From positions 2,729,728-2,793,727 of the forward strand of contig ONZQ02000003.1 in assembly GCA_900312665.1 (NCBI GenBank): DNA of 64,000 nucleotides. Reading direction: 5' to 3'. The notes beneath the pieces are model-generated. The model was not told the origin of the DNA. It was given only the letters and a program-made list of their open reading frames with translations, and did not search any database. Origin of the DNA: Cephalotrichum gorgonifer. Lineage: Eukaryota; Ascomycota; Sordariomycetes; Microascales; Microascaceae. Made by a program: the position numbers and the translations under genes. Positions 47,433 through 59,791 of the stretch are shown here, piece by piece (the stretch's first letter is position 1; every line of letters starts with the position of its first letter).

Positions 47433-50150
47433 CTATTCATTCTTTACATCCTCTAAAGTTATTCCATCCGGCAAGCCCGAAATCGCCTTGGGCGGCCATG
47501 AATACGCGTCGAACTTCTCCTCAAACTTCCATACTCCGGCCCCGACCTCCTTCACCTCGCCCTTAGGCATCGCCACCTCCATGACTGTCCCGGCCGGGAC
47601 TCTGACCTCTACCCTGAACACGCCGTCCACGACCTCCCACTCAGCGCCAATCTTACCCTGGATGGCAAGATGCTCGACCTTCACCTTTGTAATCTCGCCA
47701 CCGGGCAGCGGCTCAACCCGGCACCTCGCCCATCCCGCCGCAACACACCTCAGCCCACCCACCCTCTCGTGGAGGAAATGTGCCACCGCCCCGAGGGCGT
47801 AGTGGTTGAAGCTCGTCATCTCGCCGGGGTTTATGCTCCCGTCGGGCATCATGCTATCCCACCTCTCCCATGTCGTCGTCGCACCCATGGTGATGGGGTA
47901 GAGCCACGAAGGACACCCCGTCTCGAGGAGCATCCGGTACGCCGTCTGTGTGTGCCCCGTGAGCACGAGCGCCTCTAGCACGTACGGCGTCCCCGCGAAC
48001 CCAGTCGAGATGCGGAACCCGTTCTTGCGGATGAGCCTGTCCAGCCGCGCGCCGGCCGTGGGGAGCTGGTCCTTCTCCAGGAGGTCGAAGACGATGGCGA
48101 GGGCGTAGGCCGTCTGCGAGTCCGAGGACACGAAGCCCGCGGGGGTGACGTAGAGGTGCCGGAACTGCTGCCGCGCGCGGGCGTGCCAGTCAGAGAACTT
48201 CGCCGCCTCGGCGGGCTTCTCCAGGAGTGCGCAGATCTTTGCCATGATCGCGAGGCTGTTGACGAGGAAGGCGTTCGCGACGTTGTGCGCGTCTGTCTGG
48301 GACTGTGCCGGGTTGTCCGGGGGCGCGAGGGGGTCGAGCCAGTCGCCTAGCTGGAAGGAATCGTCCGACCAGAGGGCGTCGTGGTTCTTGTCGAGCGGTA
48401 TCGAGTTGAGGAAGGTGTCCATGCTCTCGAACTGCGCCGATAGCAGTGCGAGGTCGCCGGTCTCTTGGTAGAGCGCCCAGGGGACGAGGATGACGGCGTC
48501 GTTCCAGATCGCGCACTCGGACACGCGTGCCCAGAAGCCCATTGCCTTGAGGCAGTTGGGGGACACGACGGGCGGGATGCCCCCAAGATCCTTCTGGTCT
48601 AGCCACAGGTCCTTGAGCCAGGACTGGAGAAGGGCGGTGCAGTCGTAGAGGAAGGTCGCCGTGGGCGCGAAGACGGCGATGTCGCCGGTCCAGCCTAGAC
48701 GCTCGTCGCGCTGGGGGCAGTCCGTGGGCAGGCCGGTGAAGTTCCCCCGCATGGACCAGAATACGTTGCTGTGTAGCTGGTTCAGGCTCGCGTTGGAGCA
48801 CTCGAAGGTCGCGGCGCGGGTCATGTCCGTGTGAATAACGACGGCCTCGATGGCCGACGAAAGAGTCGCAGTGTCGCCCGGCCAGTTGTCGACCTGAAGG
48901 TACCGGAAGCCGTGGAAGGTGAAGTTCGGTTCCCAGGATTCCGGCTCCGGGGTTCCGGCGAGGATGAAGTTGTCAGTTACTTTGGCGCATCGGAGGGGCC
49001 TGGTTCCTAGCTCTTCGTTCTCCATCACCTCGGCGAATTTGAGTGTTATGGTGTGGCCTTTTTGACCGGTGACATTCTTGATGCGGGCGTATCCGACGAG
49101 GTTCTGTCCGAAGTCGATTATGGTCTTGCCTGAGGGGGTGGTGAACTGCGTTGCTGGTCGTAGGACATCGATCTGTCGCATGGGCGCGCTGGTCATAGCC
49201 TCGAGTTCCGTGCTCTCGGGTAGAGGCGGTAAGACTTGGGCGGCTGCGAAACCCGCGAGGCTTAGGTCGCCGCGTAGAGACTCCTCGATCAGCTTCGCGC
49301 GACTGGCGTCGAAGGTCTGTCCGTCGTAGATCTCCGCTGTAGTGGAGGCCCCCTGCGTGACCTGCCACCTATCGTCACTGTTCACGACCTCCCGCGTGCC
49401 GTCGGCGTACTCGAGCTCGAGCTGTGCCATTATTGCGTTGCGGTCGCCGTAGACGTTTCGGACGCCGTCTCCCCAGGCGAGGCGACCCGTGAACCAGCCC
49501 TCGGCGACCTCGACAGTCAGGTGGTTTTCAGAGTCCTCTGATAGGGCGCCGGCCACGTCATAGACCTGATAGAGGAGGCGGTCCTGATAATTCGTCCAGC
49601 CGGGGTTCATGAAGTCTGTGGAGACGGGCTTGCCGTTTACGCGGAGGTCGTAGACGCCCTGCGAGGTCATGTACACGCGAGCCTTCTTAACGCCTCGCTT
49701 GACGGCAAAGGACCGCTTGAAGATCGCCGAAGGGCTAGGGGCTTCCGGGGAAGTGTAGGACGGTGATGAGATGCGAGAGCAGGTCCAGTCGCTGCGGATG
49801 AGGAGGCCTGCCTCGACGTAGTGCCAGTCGGACCATGCGGATGCCGTCTCCCCGGAAACTTTAACGCGGACAAATGCGCCCGAGCGAGATGGTAAGGCGT
49901 GGGACTCGGGCCATTGTATGAGTGTTGAAGAGGTGCCTTGTATTTCCTCGGAGTACGTGGGTGGAGTGGCCGATGTCGGTTCGGCTCCTCGGAGGAGTTC
50001 GAGATGGTAGGTGATCTGCTGGAAGTTTTCGGGCTGGTTTTCGAGGTTCCATGAGACTCGCGGGTGTGACTCCCCGATTCCGATGGTGGAGAGAGTACCT
50101 GGCAACGGCAGGTGGTGCTCGAAGCGCAGATTTACTGGTCGGAAGGCCAT
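47433..50150 (-). CDS. Glycoside hydrolase family 78 alpha-L-rhamnosidase
   Basis: One uninterrupted frame, 905 residues. It has the N-terminal beta-sandwich domains (LRVNGKPVSTDFMNPGWTNY), the concanavalin-like domain, the (alpha/alpha)6 barrel with TDCPQRDERLGWTGDI near residue 478 (its acidic residues include the expected catalytic acid) and GATTTWERWDSM near 750, and a C-terminal beta domain. It releases terminal alpha-L-rhamnose from glycosides such as naringin, hesperidin or pectin side chains. There is no signal peptide (starts MAFRPVNLRFEHHL), so it is intracellular and would act on imported rhamnosides. It has no introns despite its length. Confidence 0.95.
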   Translation of the reverse strand: MAFRPVNLRFEHHLPLPGTLSTIGIGESHPRVSWNLENQPENFQQITYHLELLRGAEPTSATPPTYSEEIQGTSSTLIQWPESHALPSRSGAFVRVKVSGETASAWSDWHYVEAGLLIRSDWTCSRISSPSYTSPEAPSPSAIFKRSFAVKRGVKKARVYMTSQGVYDLRVNGKPVSTDFMNPGWTNYQDRLLYQVYDVAGALSEDSENHLTVEVAEGWFTGRLAWGDGVRNVYGDRNAIMAQLELEYADGTREVVNSDDRWQVTQGASTTAEIYDGQTFDASRAKLIEESLRGDLSLAGFAAAQVLPPLPESTELEAMTSAPMRQIDVLRPATQFTTPSGKTIIDFGQNLVGYARIKNVTGQKGHTITLKFAEVMENEELGTRPLRCAKVTDNFILAGTPEPESWEPNFTFHGFRYLQVDNWPGDTATLSSAIEAVVIHTDMTRAATFECSNASLNQLHSNVFWSMRGNFTGLPTDCPQRDERLGWTGDIAVFAPTATFLYDCTALLQSWLKDLWLDQKDLGGIPPVVSPNCLKAMGFWARVSECAIWNDAVILVPWALYQETGDLALLSAQFESMDTFLNSIPLDKNHDALWSDDSFQLGDWLDPLAPPDNPAQSQTDAHNVANAFLVNSLAIMAKICALLEKPAEAAKFSDWHARARQQFRHLYVTPAGFVSSDSQTAYALAIVFDLLEKDQLPTAGARLDRLIRKNGFRISTGFAGTPYVLEALVLTGHTQTAYRMLLETGCPSWLYPITMGATTTWERWDSMMPDGSINPGEMTSFNHYALGAVAHFLHERVGGLRCVAAGWARCRVEPLPGGEITKVKVEHLAIQGKIGAEWEVVDGVFRVEVRVPAGTVMEVAMPKGEVKEVGAGVWKFEEKFDAYSWPPKAISGLPDGITLEDVKNE

Positions 50151-51042
50151 GTTGCCCGTTTGCGGTTTGGCTACGAGGGTTGGTGCTTAAGCGGTGGCTC
50201 CGGCGATTGGTTTACGATAGGTTCAAGAGTAGCCGGGCACGGTTTCGAGCGCGACTACTCATATATATTTCGCACTCTTACTATCCAGCCTAAGTAGCCC
50301 ACCCGGCCGCGGATTCCTCGGGTGATGTTCAGCTTGTCTCGGGGTATCTTAGTGCGAAATGCGGCGTGAGGGACCCCACACACTATCGATCCCCTCCTTC
50401 ATTCTTGGTATTCTCCCCACCTAGCCCCGCATTCTCGGACAGCCGAATATACTCGTACGGTTGAAGCTCGGAACTTAAGCTGCGGAGGCGCGGCGGCATC
50501 TCCTTAGCGCGGGAGCATGCACAGGTTCTCTGTGGCTGCCGAAGAGGTGCCCGTCAGGGACTAGTAAGAGTTGGGTATGGTTAGTTCGTAAACTATTATG
50601 TTCGGGCAAATAGCTCGCCAGGAAATACCCGGCGAGCTTGCACACTACAGTTAGCGGCTTCTGTAAAAGTATAAAATCCGGCTTGGTTTCGTTGGATAGA
50701 GATGGACTGTCTCAGGATGGTGGCTCCTCGACCGCAACTGGTCCCTCAGACTAACACTTGCAACGGCATGACAATCAACCTCGCCAGTTGTAGTTGAAGA
50801 AACACCTCGGTCTCCAAGGAATTCTGTCTTCGTCAGTTACTAGTCTACAAGATAGGTCTCTCTAATTTTAAGAGTATGAGGCATTTCACTTCATTATAAC
50901 ATTGTCCTGCAAACAGGCGCACACCTGGGCGGATTCTGCGATATCATTAATTCAGGCACCCTCGGTGATGATCCAAAACTTTGCCACTGTCTCCAGCTCA
51001 CCCCGACTGCCTGAAATGTACTATTGACCGGACCAAGGTCGC
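50151..51042. other. Intergenic, no gene seen
   Basis: Promoter side of the rhamnosidase and 3' flank of the next gene. No feature is supported. Confidence 0.5.
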
Positions 51043-53176
51043 CTATTTTACAATCACTCGCATGCGACCGAGGTTGAGCACCTGAGCATAAGGAGACGCC
51101 GCATTCCCATCGCGATGAACAGCAATCCTCACCGAGGGATAGTACGTTCCCGACTTTTGATAAGTCTGCGTGACCTCCACATCATTCGTAGCCTGAGTTG
51201 CCTTGCCGAAATCCTTTTTGACAAATTCGCCAGTCCCATCGAAATCCCACGCAACCGAGGTTATCGTACCGGCCTTGTGTGGAACCTCAATATGGGCATT
51301 AAAGGTAATCGACTGTCCCTTCTTGATGGTGGTGCGCGTTTTGCCCTGCGCGGTCAGGCTGACAACAGGTTGAATGCCCAGACGTTGGGAAGCGCTCGAC
51401 GGGACCTCAACCTGACCGTGGCTGACAGTATAATTGGTTGGGTCAGGCGGCAGCACCCCCTTCTCTGCCCATGCGCTCAAATCCCTAAGGTGCTGCTCCC
51501 AGAGGCCAGTGAAATCGATGAGCCGTGTGGTATGGGGTTTCTCGGTGTACTCCATGAAATGGTCCGCATTCTCACTGTAGTGAAGTCTGAAATTGTCTGC
51601 AAAGCGATCACCGAGTGCGGTTCTGACTTCATTCTTGTACCAGTCAGCGTGCCACGGAAATGCATCGTAGTCTTTGAGATTGTCCATGACGATGACCTTT
51701 GCCGTGATGTTTCCAGTGTGGCCGCCGCCACCACTTGCTCCCTGGATCAAAGCCGGCGCAATTAGGAAGCTTCGCTGAGGATACTTGGGCTGCCCATTTG
51801 CTAATCGGAGGTAGCCGTACCCGTAGAACCCAGCTCGAGTAGGGACCTGGTATCGATGGTATGCTGAAACGGCGAGTGTCGCGCGGTTGTCGATATGGAG
51901 TTTTGTACCCTTGGAAAGCAAGCCAAGGACGGTAGCATTGTTGTTCTCGCTGTGTATTTGAGCTGTCTTGGACACCACGTCGATGTCTGCTGTGAAGAAA
52001 CCGAGAGCTCTTTCGTTGTCGTTCGACTTGAGTGTGAACCGAAGCCCATGCGGGGGCGGCCTTGACGGAATCTTATCAAAGGTGAGGCTCACAGGAACAT
52101 TGTCCGCCCCGACCTCGATATCTTTAATAGCCAGATCATGCTCATATACAGACTTGCGGAAGAACGTGCCGAGGCTGGACTTTTCCGTTCCAAGGTACCC
52201 CGACTTGCTCCAGAAGTCTTCGACATATGTCGGATCCAGGTCCGTCACGATGGGGACGATCATCGTGCGCAACGACTTCCAAAGGCTGGTCCTGTCTCTG
52301 CCGACACCATCGAAATCCTCCAGGGCTTTCAGCGGAATTCCGAGCTCTGTGATCTCTTGCAAAGCCTCGCGCCTCATCTTGTCGAGGCCCTTGAAAGGAT
52401 CGCCGCTGCCACCGGGACGGACGGCATCGATGATCTTGTCCGCGACCTCGTCCAGCACCAGCCCGGCGAAAGCACGAACGCAGAAATTGTTGGGGTTCGA
52501 AATGGGTACGGCTTGGACTAGAGGGACAGCACCTTGCCAGACATCAAAGGTGTTCTCGATAGCGCCGACGACGACTAGAGAGCCCCCGCTGCCGCCGTAG
52601 ATATATCCGTAGATATCGCGCCCTGAAGACTTGTAGTAGTTTCGGGCAATGGTCCTCGAGAGCTTCGCAGCGGCAGCATCTGCGCGGTGGCCTCCACCCC
52701 CGGCCACGCGGACGGTGTAGCCTCCACTTTCGGCACCGAACCCTATCTCCCGGCTCGTGGCGGTAGAATTCTGGAGGGGGTAGGCCAGCTGGAAGAAGCG
52801 ACCATCCCAGCCGTCCTTGGGTAGGTAGATGTTAAAGTCAATAGCTGTCCCGTCAAAGTGCACCGAGACCTTGCGGTGTGGGACTGGATCAACCTCGTCG
52901 GTTTCCTGGTCAACGATGGCCGTCGCTAAGGCGGGATCGGTGCAATCCGGAGTGATTTGTAGCGGGCCTCCGACCGTTACGGCCACACATTCGGGGCCAG
53001 TGGCCACGAGAGGTGTAGACACAGACACTGAAACATGTGCCAGAACAGCGGAGGCAGTACAAGCATACGGCCTAAACTTGTATCAGCATCTATAATTGTC
53101 ATACTAACATAATATCAGGCCCGAAGCTCCAGGGAATGTGCGCTTACCATAGCCGTCGAGCTGTCTTGGCCATCAT
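51043..53176 (-). CDS. Secreted alpha/beta hydrolase-like protein with C-terminal PKD domain
   Basis: Two exons, 53148-53176 and 51043-53071, give 685 residues. The intron lies within the signal peptide (MMAKTARRLW, then a hydrophobic ASAVLAHV). The body has a nucleophile-elbow-like GYIYGGSGGS, preceded by an FxxYLPKDGWDGRF segment, and resembles secreted bacterial and fungal esterase-like hydrolases. About the last 100 residues are a PKD-type beta sandwich (SVAWDFDGTGEF, then GTYYPSVRIAVH), which usually helps bind polymer. The substrate is unknown; tannase or feruloyl esterase families were considered but no diagnostic motif was found. Confidence 0.72.
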
Positions 53177-55360
53177 TCTCACAAGTGCAACGGCTGAGCC
53201 GAGAAAGGTCAAATGAAACGAAAGGAGAGAGAACCCTGAGTATCCGTGTTCGGAGGATTAATACGCAGTCTGTCGACAAACTGCGTGCTACACAGGTCGA
53301 TATGTCCAACACAAGGTTCCAGGTCTGTGGGTATATATATCGGAAGGACTCATATCCATACACCTCCCTATGTGCTCGGCCGTGCCCATTTCGTCGGCAA
53401 CCCCAGAGAATGGAAATAAAGTTGGTGGATTCCCAGGGTTGCTTTGGTTTGCTCGTAGCCCAAAAAGGCTCCACGGGAAATGACGACCCTTGGAAGCTGT
53501 GTCCGTGTCTGGGCTAAGTTGGTTAGCGGGACTCTCTGTGGATCCCTAACTCTGCCTTAACTGAAACCTATTCTCGGGCGAGTGCCCGGGAGACATTTTT
53601 CGCATCTAATGCGAAAATCATGCGCACGAGCGGTCAGAAATGCCGTTGCAGTGAGCAGTAGACCTCCAAGACTTGCGGACAAAGCTAGGATCTTTTGGAG
53701 GCTAAGGGCGGAATCTTCCAAAATCGGTAGACCATCAACGAAGGGTTCTTCTTCTATGGGTCCGATGTGCCACCATCACCACTTCGACCTGGACGCACCG
53801 TCGTGGAGTGGGGTGGGATAGTCCAACTTGCACATGAATAGCTCTCAGGCTAACGGATTGTGGGATTCCGCGAAGTAGAGCGACACTTTGCAACAACCCT
53901 CGATCCCGACATATGCTTCCCAAAATATAGGGTGAGAATTATTAAGTCACCCGGGTGGCTGTCGTACTCATTTTGATCTTGTGCATTCGAATTGGTGTAG
54001 GCTTCTACGTCTCTGGGGTAGGACACCGACTCACGCGTTTCCTGGACGGGGATCGCAGCTCCTCCGCAATACCACGCGTCGATACCACTAGTTTCTTAAA
54101 CTATGGGTCTTCTCTTTTCTTTGAGCCGTCAATCACTCCTGGCCGTACTACCCGTAATGCCCACAGGCCTCCAGGCATAGCAACAGTTTCCAGCTAAGAG
54201 GGTCGGAGATGTCATCCAATGGCGCTAGTATAATATTCGGAAAGAATACAATATATTGTCCTGGAAACTTCTTGGAGTGGAGCTAGCCCTGTATCGCTTG
54301 TCCCACTTCGCTTCGAAACGATCATTACGTGGCGACCGAACAAGGCGCCTACCTCTATTGCTCAGGGTAAACTAGTGGCCATACTCGCATGTGGCACCCC
54401 TGAATATTCGCATTGGGTACGAAAATTCGTTACGTATGCCCCACCCTTGTCTTCCCCCAAGCCCCCGCACCTCCACCATCCTCTCCGCTTCCGGTTTGGG
54501 TACCGGCAAATGGGTCCCGATCCACGCCACGCGGGGTAATGCATGCCGAAGAACGTGTGTTCATTCAGACCCCAAAATGAGGAGTAGCCAGTGCTCGCAC
54601 CAAGGGAATCTCAATACCGTTTGGCAAAAGTTCGGTAGATTGAATCCTGGGAACGTCTTAGCGCTGAGGCTAGTGTCCGCTTCCGGCATAAAGCTTCGGA
54701 CCTGGGTGCATATGATTCGGCGATCTATGACGTGAGGGTACTAGACTGTGCTTATTGCTCACAAAGGCGAGGAGAGCGGGCAACTGCTAGGATGCTGCCG
54801 AGACTACCACGTCATGCAATGTAACCGGAGCTTTACTCTAGATATGGGGTTTCCTTGGCAGATCCTCAAAATGTGACCCTATCACATATCTCATGGCCAT
54901 CACCGGGTCTTCCTCGGCAGTGTGCTTCCTCACAGCGATATTATTCCCCCGCTCCCATCCCTGGCGGTCCAGACTTGGAGCTCTAGTGGCGCGAGAACTT
55001 CCGGTCCAAGTACAGCAGCAGGTTAAGGCCGGGATGGTGGGTTTGCGGGGTAAAAAGTAAATTCGTGGGGCCCCACGGGGATTCGTCCAGTCCCGGCTTT
55101 GGGTTCATGATCAGGAGAGACGAGGCACTTCATCGGTATATTCTCGCCCGATGCTCTCCCGAGGGAATCCCTGCCTCCCTGGTAATCGTTATGCCGTGTA
55201 CTAGAAAGATGTCGTACAATATCACCTCTAAGTGCTCCCGTGCAGATCTCCAGACTCCTCCCTCATCTTACCATCGTGATACGGACTCTTCCATTGTGGG
55301 AGTCCATGCCTTTGTCGATTACGTTAGGCAGGCATTCCGCAAGGAGAAACTCAACCTAAC
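53177..55360. other. Intergenic, no gene seen
   Basis: About 2.2 kb between divergent genes, with no convincing open frame and no tRNA. Confidence 0.5.
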
Positions 55361-57219
55361 ATGGCTGACGCGATCAACGAGAAGCCGGCTATCGAGCCCA
55401 GGCGCGGGGATGAAATCGAAGACGTCGACAGCCCCAAGGGCCTCGCCGCCGAGGCAGCGGCAAAGGGCCAGGGCGTTTCCGGTTACGAAACACTGTCACT
55501 CTGGGAGACGGTAAAGACGTTCAAGGTCAACGCCGCCTATTGTTTCCTCGTCGCCTTCAGTGCTGCGACGGACGGGTACCAAATCGGGTAGGATCCAGTC
55601 CCCGGCCTCATCGCCTCCGGGCCGAATTGAAGACCATGGTGTCCCCGACTAACCTGACCCTGCTAGGATAAACGGGAACATCATCGCCAATCCGGGATTC
55701 GTCAGACAATTCGCTACCAAAATCAACGCCGCCGGAGAGCCCGTCCTCGCCTCGCCTGTCCTAAGCGCCTGGAGCTCCATCATGTCCGTCGGCCAAATCA
55801 TCGGCATGACCACCCTGCCCTTCCTGTCCGACCGCTTCGGACGCAAGGCCGCGATGTACTGGTACTGGTTCATCCTCGCCTGCAGCGTTCTATGCGAAAG
55901 CCTGGCCCGCAAATGGCCCGTCTGGCTCGTCGGGAAACTCCTTGCGGGGGTGGGCGTCGGCTGCCTCCAGTCTACAGTGCCTACATACATCACCGAGGTC
56001 GCGCCTGTAAGGATCCGTGGTAGTCTCTTAATGTGCTACAGCTTCTGGTTCACTCTTGGCGGCTTTTTCGCCCCAGTCGCTCTCAAGGTCCTTTCTGACA
56101 AAGACCCTTACAACTACCTTACTCCCATCTACACGCAATGGTCGCAGATCGGCCTGATGCTCATCATTTACCTCGTCGTGCCGGAATCGCCCTCGTGGTG
56201 CGTTAACGCGGGGAAGTTCGATAGAGCAAAAGCTTCTCTCCGCGCCCTCCACCGTGGAATCGAAAACTACGATGACGAACAGCATATGCAGCTCCTGATC
56301 CTGGCTATCGACCATGAGAGAGCCGTCGCAGCAGAGCAGAAGCGCGAAAAGTGGTATGCCATCTTCCGGGGCACGGATGGCCTCCGGACTGTCGTCGCTC
56401 TGTGGACTCTCATGTCGCAGCAGTTCATCGGCCTCACCCTATTCTCCACGTTCGCATCCTACTTCTTCCAGCAGTCCGGCGTCAAGGACCCGTTCCAGGC
56501 TACCTCGATCACGTCCGGGATCAACCTCGCCGCGTGCATTCTTACAATTTTCTCTGCGGATAAGGTGGGACGTCGGCGGATCTCCTGTAGCGGCACTACC
56601 CTTGCCTGGGCCACCACCGCTGCCGTCGGGATTCTCGGCGTTGCACCGCAGGTCAAGGCCACCAACTACCTCTTCATCTTCTTTGCTTGCCTATGGAGTA
56701 AGTTCGCGAAGATTTCCGAGTCCTCATCTGCTCCTTTTGGTCCCAGCACCTCACTGCATTCTCTTGAGCTAACTTTGAGACAATAGACGTCGGCATGACG
56801 ACCAATGGCGCCACGGGATGGGGCTTCATCGGAGAGATCTCGTCTCAGCGTCTCAGGGCCTACACGGCTGGTTTTGGTGCCGCATCTACGTGCGTCGCCG
56901 GGGTGGTCATGAATGTCCTGGTACCGTACATGGTGAACGCCGACGAGTGGAACTGGGGACTGAAAACGGGTTGGTTCTACGCGGGGCTCGGGCTTCCCTT
57001 TACCGTCGCCATGTGGTTCTTAATTCCCGAAACGGCCGGGTAAGTTTTCCATTCACGATAGTAGCAATGCGCGATGGCTGACATCTGAATAGCCGCTCTG
57101 CTGCGGAACTCGACGAGCTGTTTGAGCAGAAGGTGAAGCCTTGGCGATTCCACAAGACGAAGACTGCTACTCAGCGAATGGTCGAGGTCAATCAAACAGA
57201 CGTGGAGGATAGGAGTTGA
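55361..57219 (+). CDS. MFS transporter, sugar porter family
   Basis: Four exons, 55361-55587, 55667-56697, 56787-57039 and 57093-57219, give 545 residues. The sugar porter pattern is clear: DRFGRKAAMYW, GVGVGCLQSTVPTYITEVAP, RIRGSL, PESPSWCVNAGKFDRAK, DKVGRRR and PETAGRSAAELDELFEQKV. An acidic/basic 60-residue cytosolic N-terminus precedes TM1. Sequence type is that of fungal maltose/alpha-glucoside or hexose-like permeases; the exact substrate is not defined. It shares the region with GH78 and GH5 hydrolases. Confidence 0.9.
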
Positions 57220-57599
57220 GACCTGGGGATATGTTTCCAACGGGTAGCCATTCTGACAAAGGGGTTGCAGACACAGCGATCGTACGCTACAAAGACCGGG
57301 TCGCATCCGTACGAGGAACGAATGTTCTTCCTAGTGATGGAAATTCTGTGCCATAGCGGCAAGACATTAAGGGCGGCTTATTGCTTAGCTGCTTTAGCAA
57401 TCTTACTCTCATGTCACATCCTTGCCCATAGCTTAATCGTCTTCGGCATCTAGTTCCCCGACATGTTTCTTCTACATTCTAACCTATACATTGATGACAT
57501 CGTGCCCAACAAGAAGCGAAAGCCCACCCAAGAAACAGGCAACAATCACAGGTCCGGGAAGCTCCTTTGCGTTGGGCCAAGACTGCTACTCTCCTACAC
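57220..57599. other. Short gap between the MFS gene and the P450 pseudogene
   Basis: 3' flank only; no feature is seen. Confidence 0.5.
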
Positions 57600-58376
57600 C
57601 TAGTGGCGTGGCATGAAGCGGAGAGGGACCCCGGGCGACTCAAATTCCGGAGTAAAAACATCCACCTTACGCGGGCGGCGGAAGCCAGGCGGGAAGGTTA
57701 TGCTATAATGCCGGAAAAGGACTGCCAAAACATAGGTAATCTCGGCAGGGGCCGGACTATGCCATCTGATAGTCAGCCAGTCAATCTCCAGGGTGGGGGG
57801 AAGAGAGTGTTAAAGAGCTTACTTTCGTCCAACACACATCCTAGCTCCTTTGGAGAAGGCAACCTGATACTGTTCAAGGGACCTGGCGTTCGGCTTCAGC
57901 CAGCGGTCTGGATTGAACGAAGGGTGCTTGAGGAATGGATTCGTCTGGCTGTATAGGACTTTGTAGAGTTTGATATCCGAGATGTGGAGGTGGTTGGGGG
58001 CAATCCGGAGGGCTCGTGTATCTGCTCCCAGGCATTAGTGACACAGCGGTCTGGCCATACAGAATATACCGAGACGTACCAAATTGTTCATGAAGGGCCT
58101 CGAAGGTTTCCTCCGGATATCCCTCCAGATCCCGACATTCCAGCCAGGCGTCTGACACGCAAGCTTCAGCAGGATTGGGAATATCCTCAAGGGGTGAAAA
58201 TACTTCCGGTATAACGCTCGGACATTGACGAGACCCCCGTAGAAAACAAAAGCCGCTGCAACTGCAACGGCGGTTGCAAAGCCTCGGGGACCAAGCGACT
58301 GTTTTATCAAGAGGACATCTCCCAGGGGATGATGCAGGATGTCATCAATGGGTCGCGAGCGGAGTAGGCTGTCCAT
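57600..58376 (-). pseudogene. Cytochrome P450 with internal deletion and a frameshift
   Basis: The 5' part reads as a fungal P450 start: a membrane anchor (residues about 30-50), then RKYFHPLRIFP. A single-base loss then breaks the frame; in the shifted frame NPAEACVSDAWLECRDLEG and, after an intron, LHISDIKLYKVLYSQTNPFL follow. This region normally lies near residue 100-130. It runs directly, in frame, into NPDRWL...FSKGARMCVGR, the haem-binding region near the C-terminus, followed after a further intron by AEITYVLAVLFRHY and a tail. The I helix and ExxR region, about 250-300 residues, are missing. It cannot be functional. Confidence 0.82.
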
Positions 58377-58579
58377 CAGGGCGCTTAGAACCCAGAAGTT
58401 GAGCGAAGGGGTATCGGAGTAGAAAGCAGTAGCACAGGGATGACACTTTGGCTGGCGCTATGAAATAATAGAGTTGATTCCGAGATGTTGTAAATTTGGG
58501 GAACTTTCAGTATCTCCTACTTATCAGCTCCAGTCATTAATATACGTGTAGAACCAACCATATTCCCCTAACTTTAAAT

Positions 58580-59041
58580 ATGTACAAGCAGCCTTCTAAC
58601 AATACGTATAGCCACGGGCCTGATGCCACATCTAATTTCTTGGACCCTCGGGGTGGGTATAATGCGATTGGTGCTGTGTGGCCGCTGTATAACGCCGGCA
58701 GGTTGCTTGACAGTGAAGGGAGAACCGTTGGGAAAGTGAGGATGCCGTCTTTCTACACTGCAGCACTTCAGTGCGGGCTGAGTCATCCGGGTCAGTTTCG
58801 CGACAGTTCAAACAGTGTCCAAATGCAGCCACCAGTACCCGGATGCATTAACATGACTGAATGGTGCTGGCAGGTGGGTCAGTATCTTCACAGTTATAAG
58901 GTTGCTTACGACAACCTTAGGCGAGAAAATATACTCATTACCAAAGCGAAACCCGTAAAATATCATCGTGGGAGACGTCCGGATCTATCGGCGAGGGTGG
59001 CATCTGGCGGAAATTCCCGAGCTGCAACACCCACTCCGTAG
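58580..59041 (+). CDS. Possible small hypothetical protein
   Basis: An ATG-initiated frame of 153 residues with Cys, Trp and Tyr-rich stretches (RGGYNAIGAVWPLYNAG). I do not recognise the protein and no introns or motifs support it. It could be chance in a gene-poor stretch. Confidence 0.25.
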   Translation: MYKQPSNNTYSHGPDATSNFLDPRGGYNAIGAVWPLYNAGRLLDSEGRTVGKVRMPSFYTAALQCGLSHPGQFRDSSNSVQMQPPVPGCINMTEWCWQVGQYLHSYKVAYDNLRRENILITKAKPVKYHRGRRPDLSARVASGGNSRAATPTP

Positions 59042-59791
59042 TACAAAATACACTAATATCCGCGCATCACTGGCTTCTGTCAGAAAAGACAATTGTCCTA
59101 GATAGATTTATGAGGAATGTTTTGCAGGAGCCTGACAGCGCCATCTGTCTGTCTTACACTAATCATGCGTAGACGTCCAAGACAATTCATGAGCCCGCGA
59201 AGCTGGCGGGAGATGCACAATGCTGGATTCCGGTAGTTCTCCCGGTCAGCGCCATGTGTGGTGGTTCATTGCGGCTTGATGAACGGTGTGGGCGGGGCAG
59301 CAGTCGGGCCTTGGTCCGGCTGGGGTAACGATCGCTGTAGGGTAGTTGCGGGGTAAAGGCGGGGAACGACGAGCACGTCCCATTGGCGGGGGTGTGCAGG
59401 GCGGTGCTGGCCTGCATCGGGGGCCGGGAGATTGCAAGTCCGACACACTGCTACCTGTCGGATTTGAACTAGCTTTTCAGGCAATCTACATCGTCCCTGG
59501 GGCCTCAGCGCCGCCCGAGGACGATTTCACAGTGGACCGGGTATAAGGCCCTTCGTAATAGGAGCGGGGCCTGGAGTGGGAATAGGATCGAGTATAGATG
59601 TCAGAGAGCCAGATGAGGCAACCCCCGCTTCTGATGGTTTATCCGCAGTATATATAGCTCGGCGGATTCCAGCTCCAACAACAATGACCCATAGGACGCA
59701 GGATACCAACATACGTATATTACCCGTGTTAGCTTGCTAATTCGCTGCGATCCCCCCCACTTCCACACATCTCCCGAGAACTATCAACATC
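59042..59791. other. Intergenic, promoter side of the GH5 gene
   Basis: No gene is seen between the weak small frame at 58.6 kb and the GH5 start codon. Confidence 0.5.
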
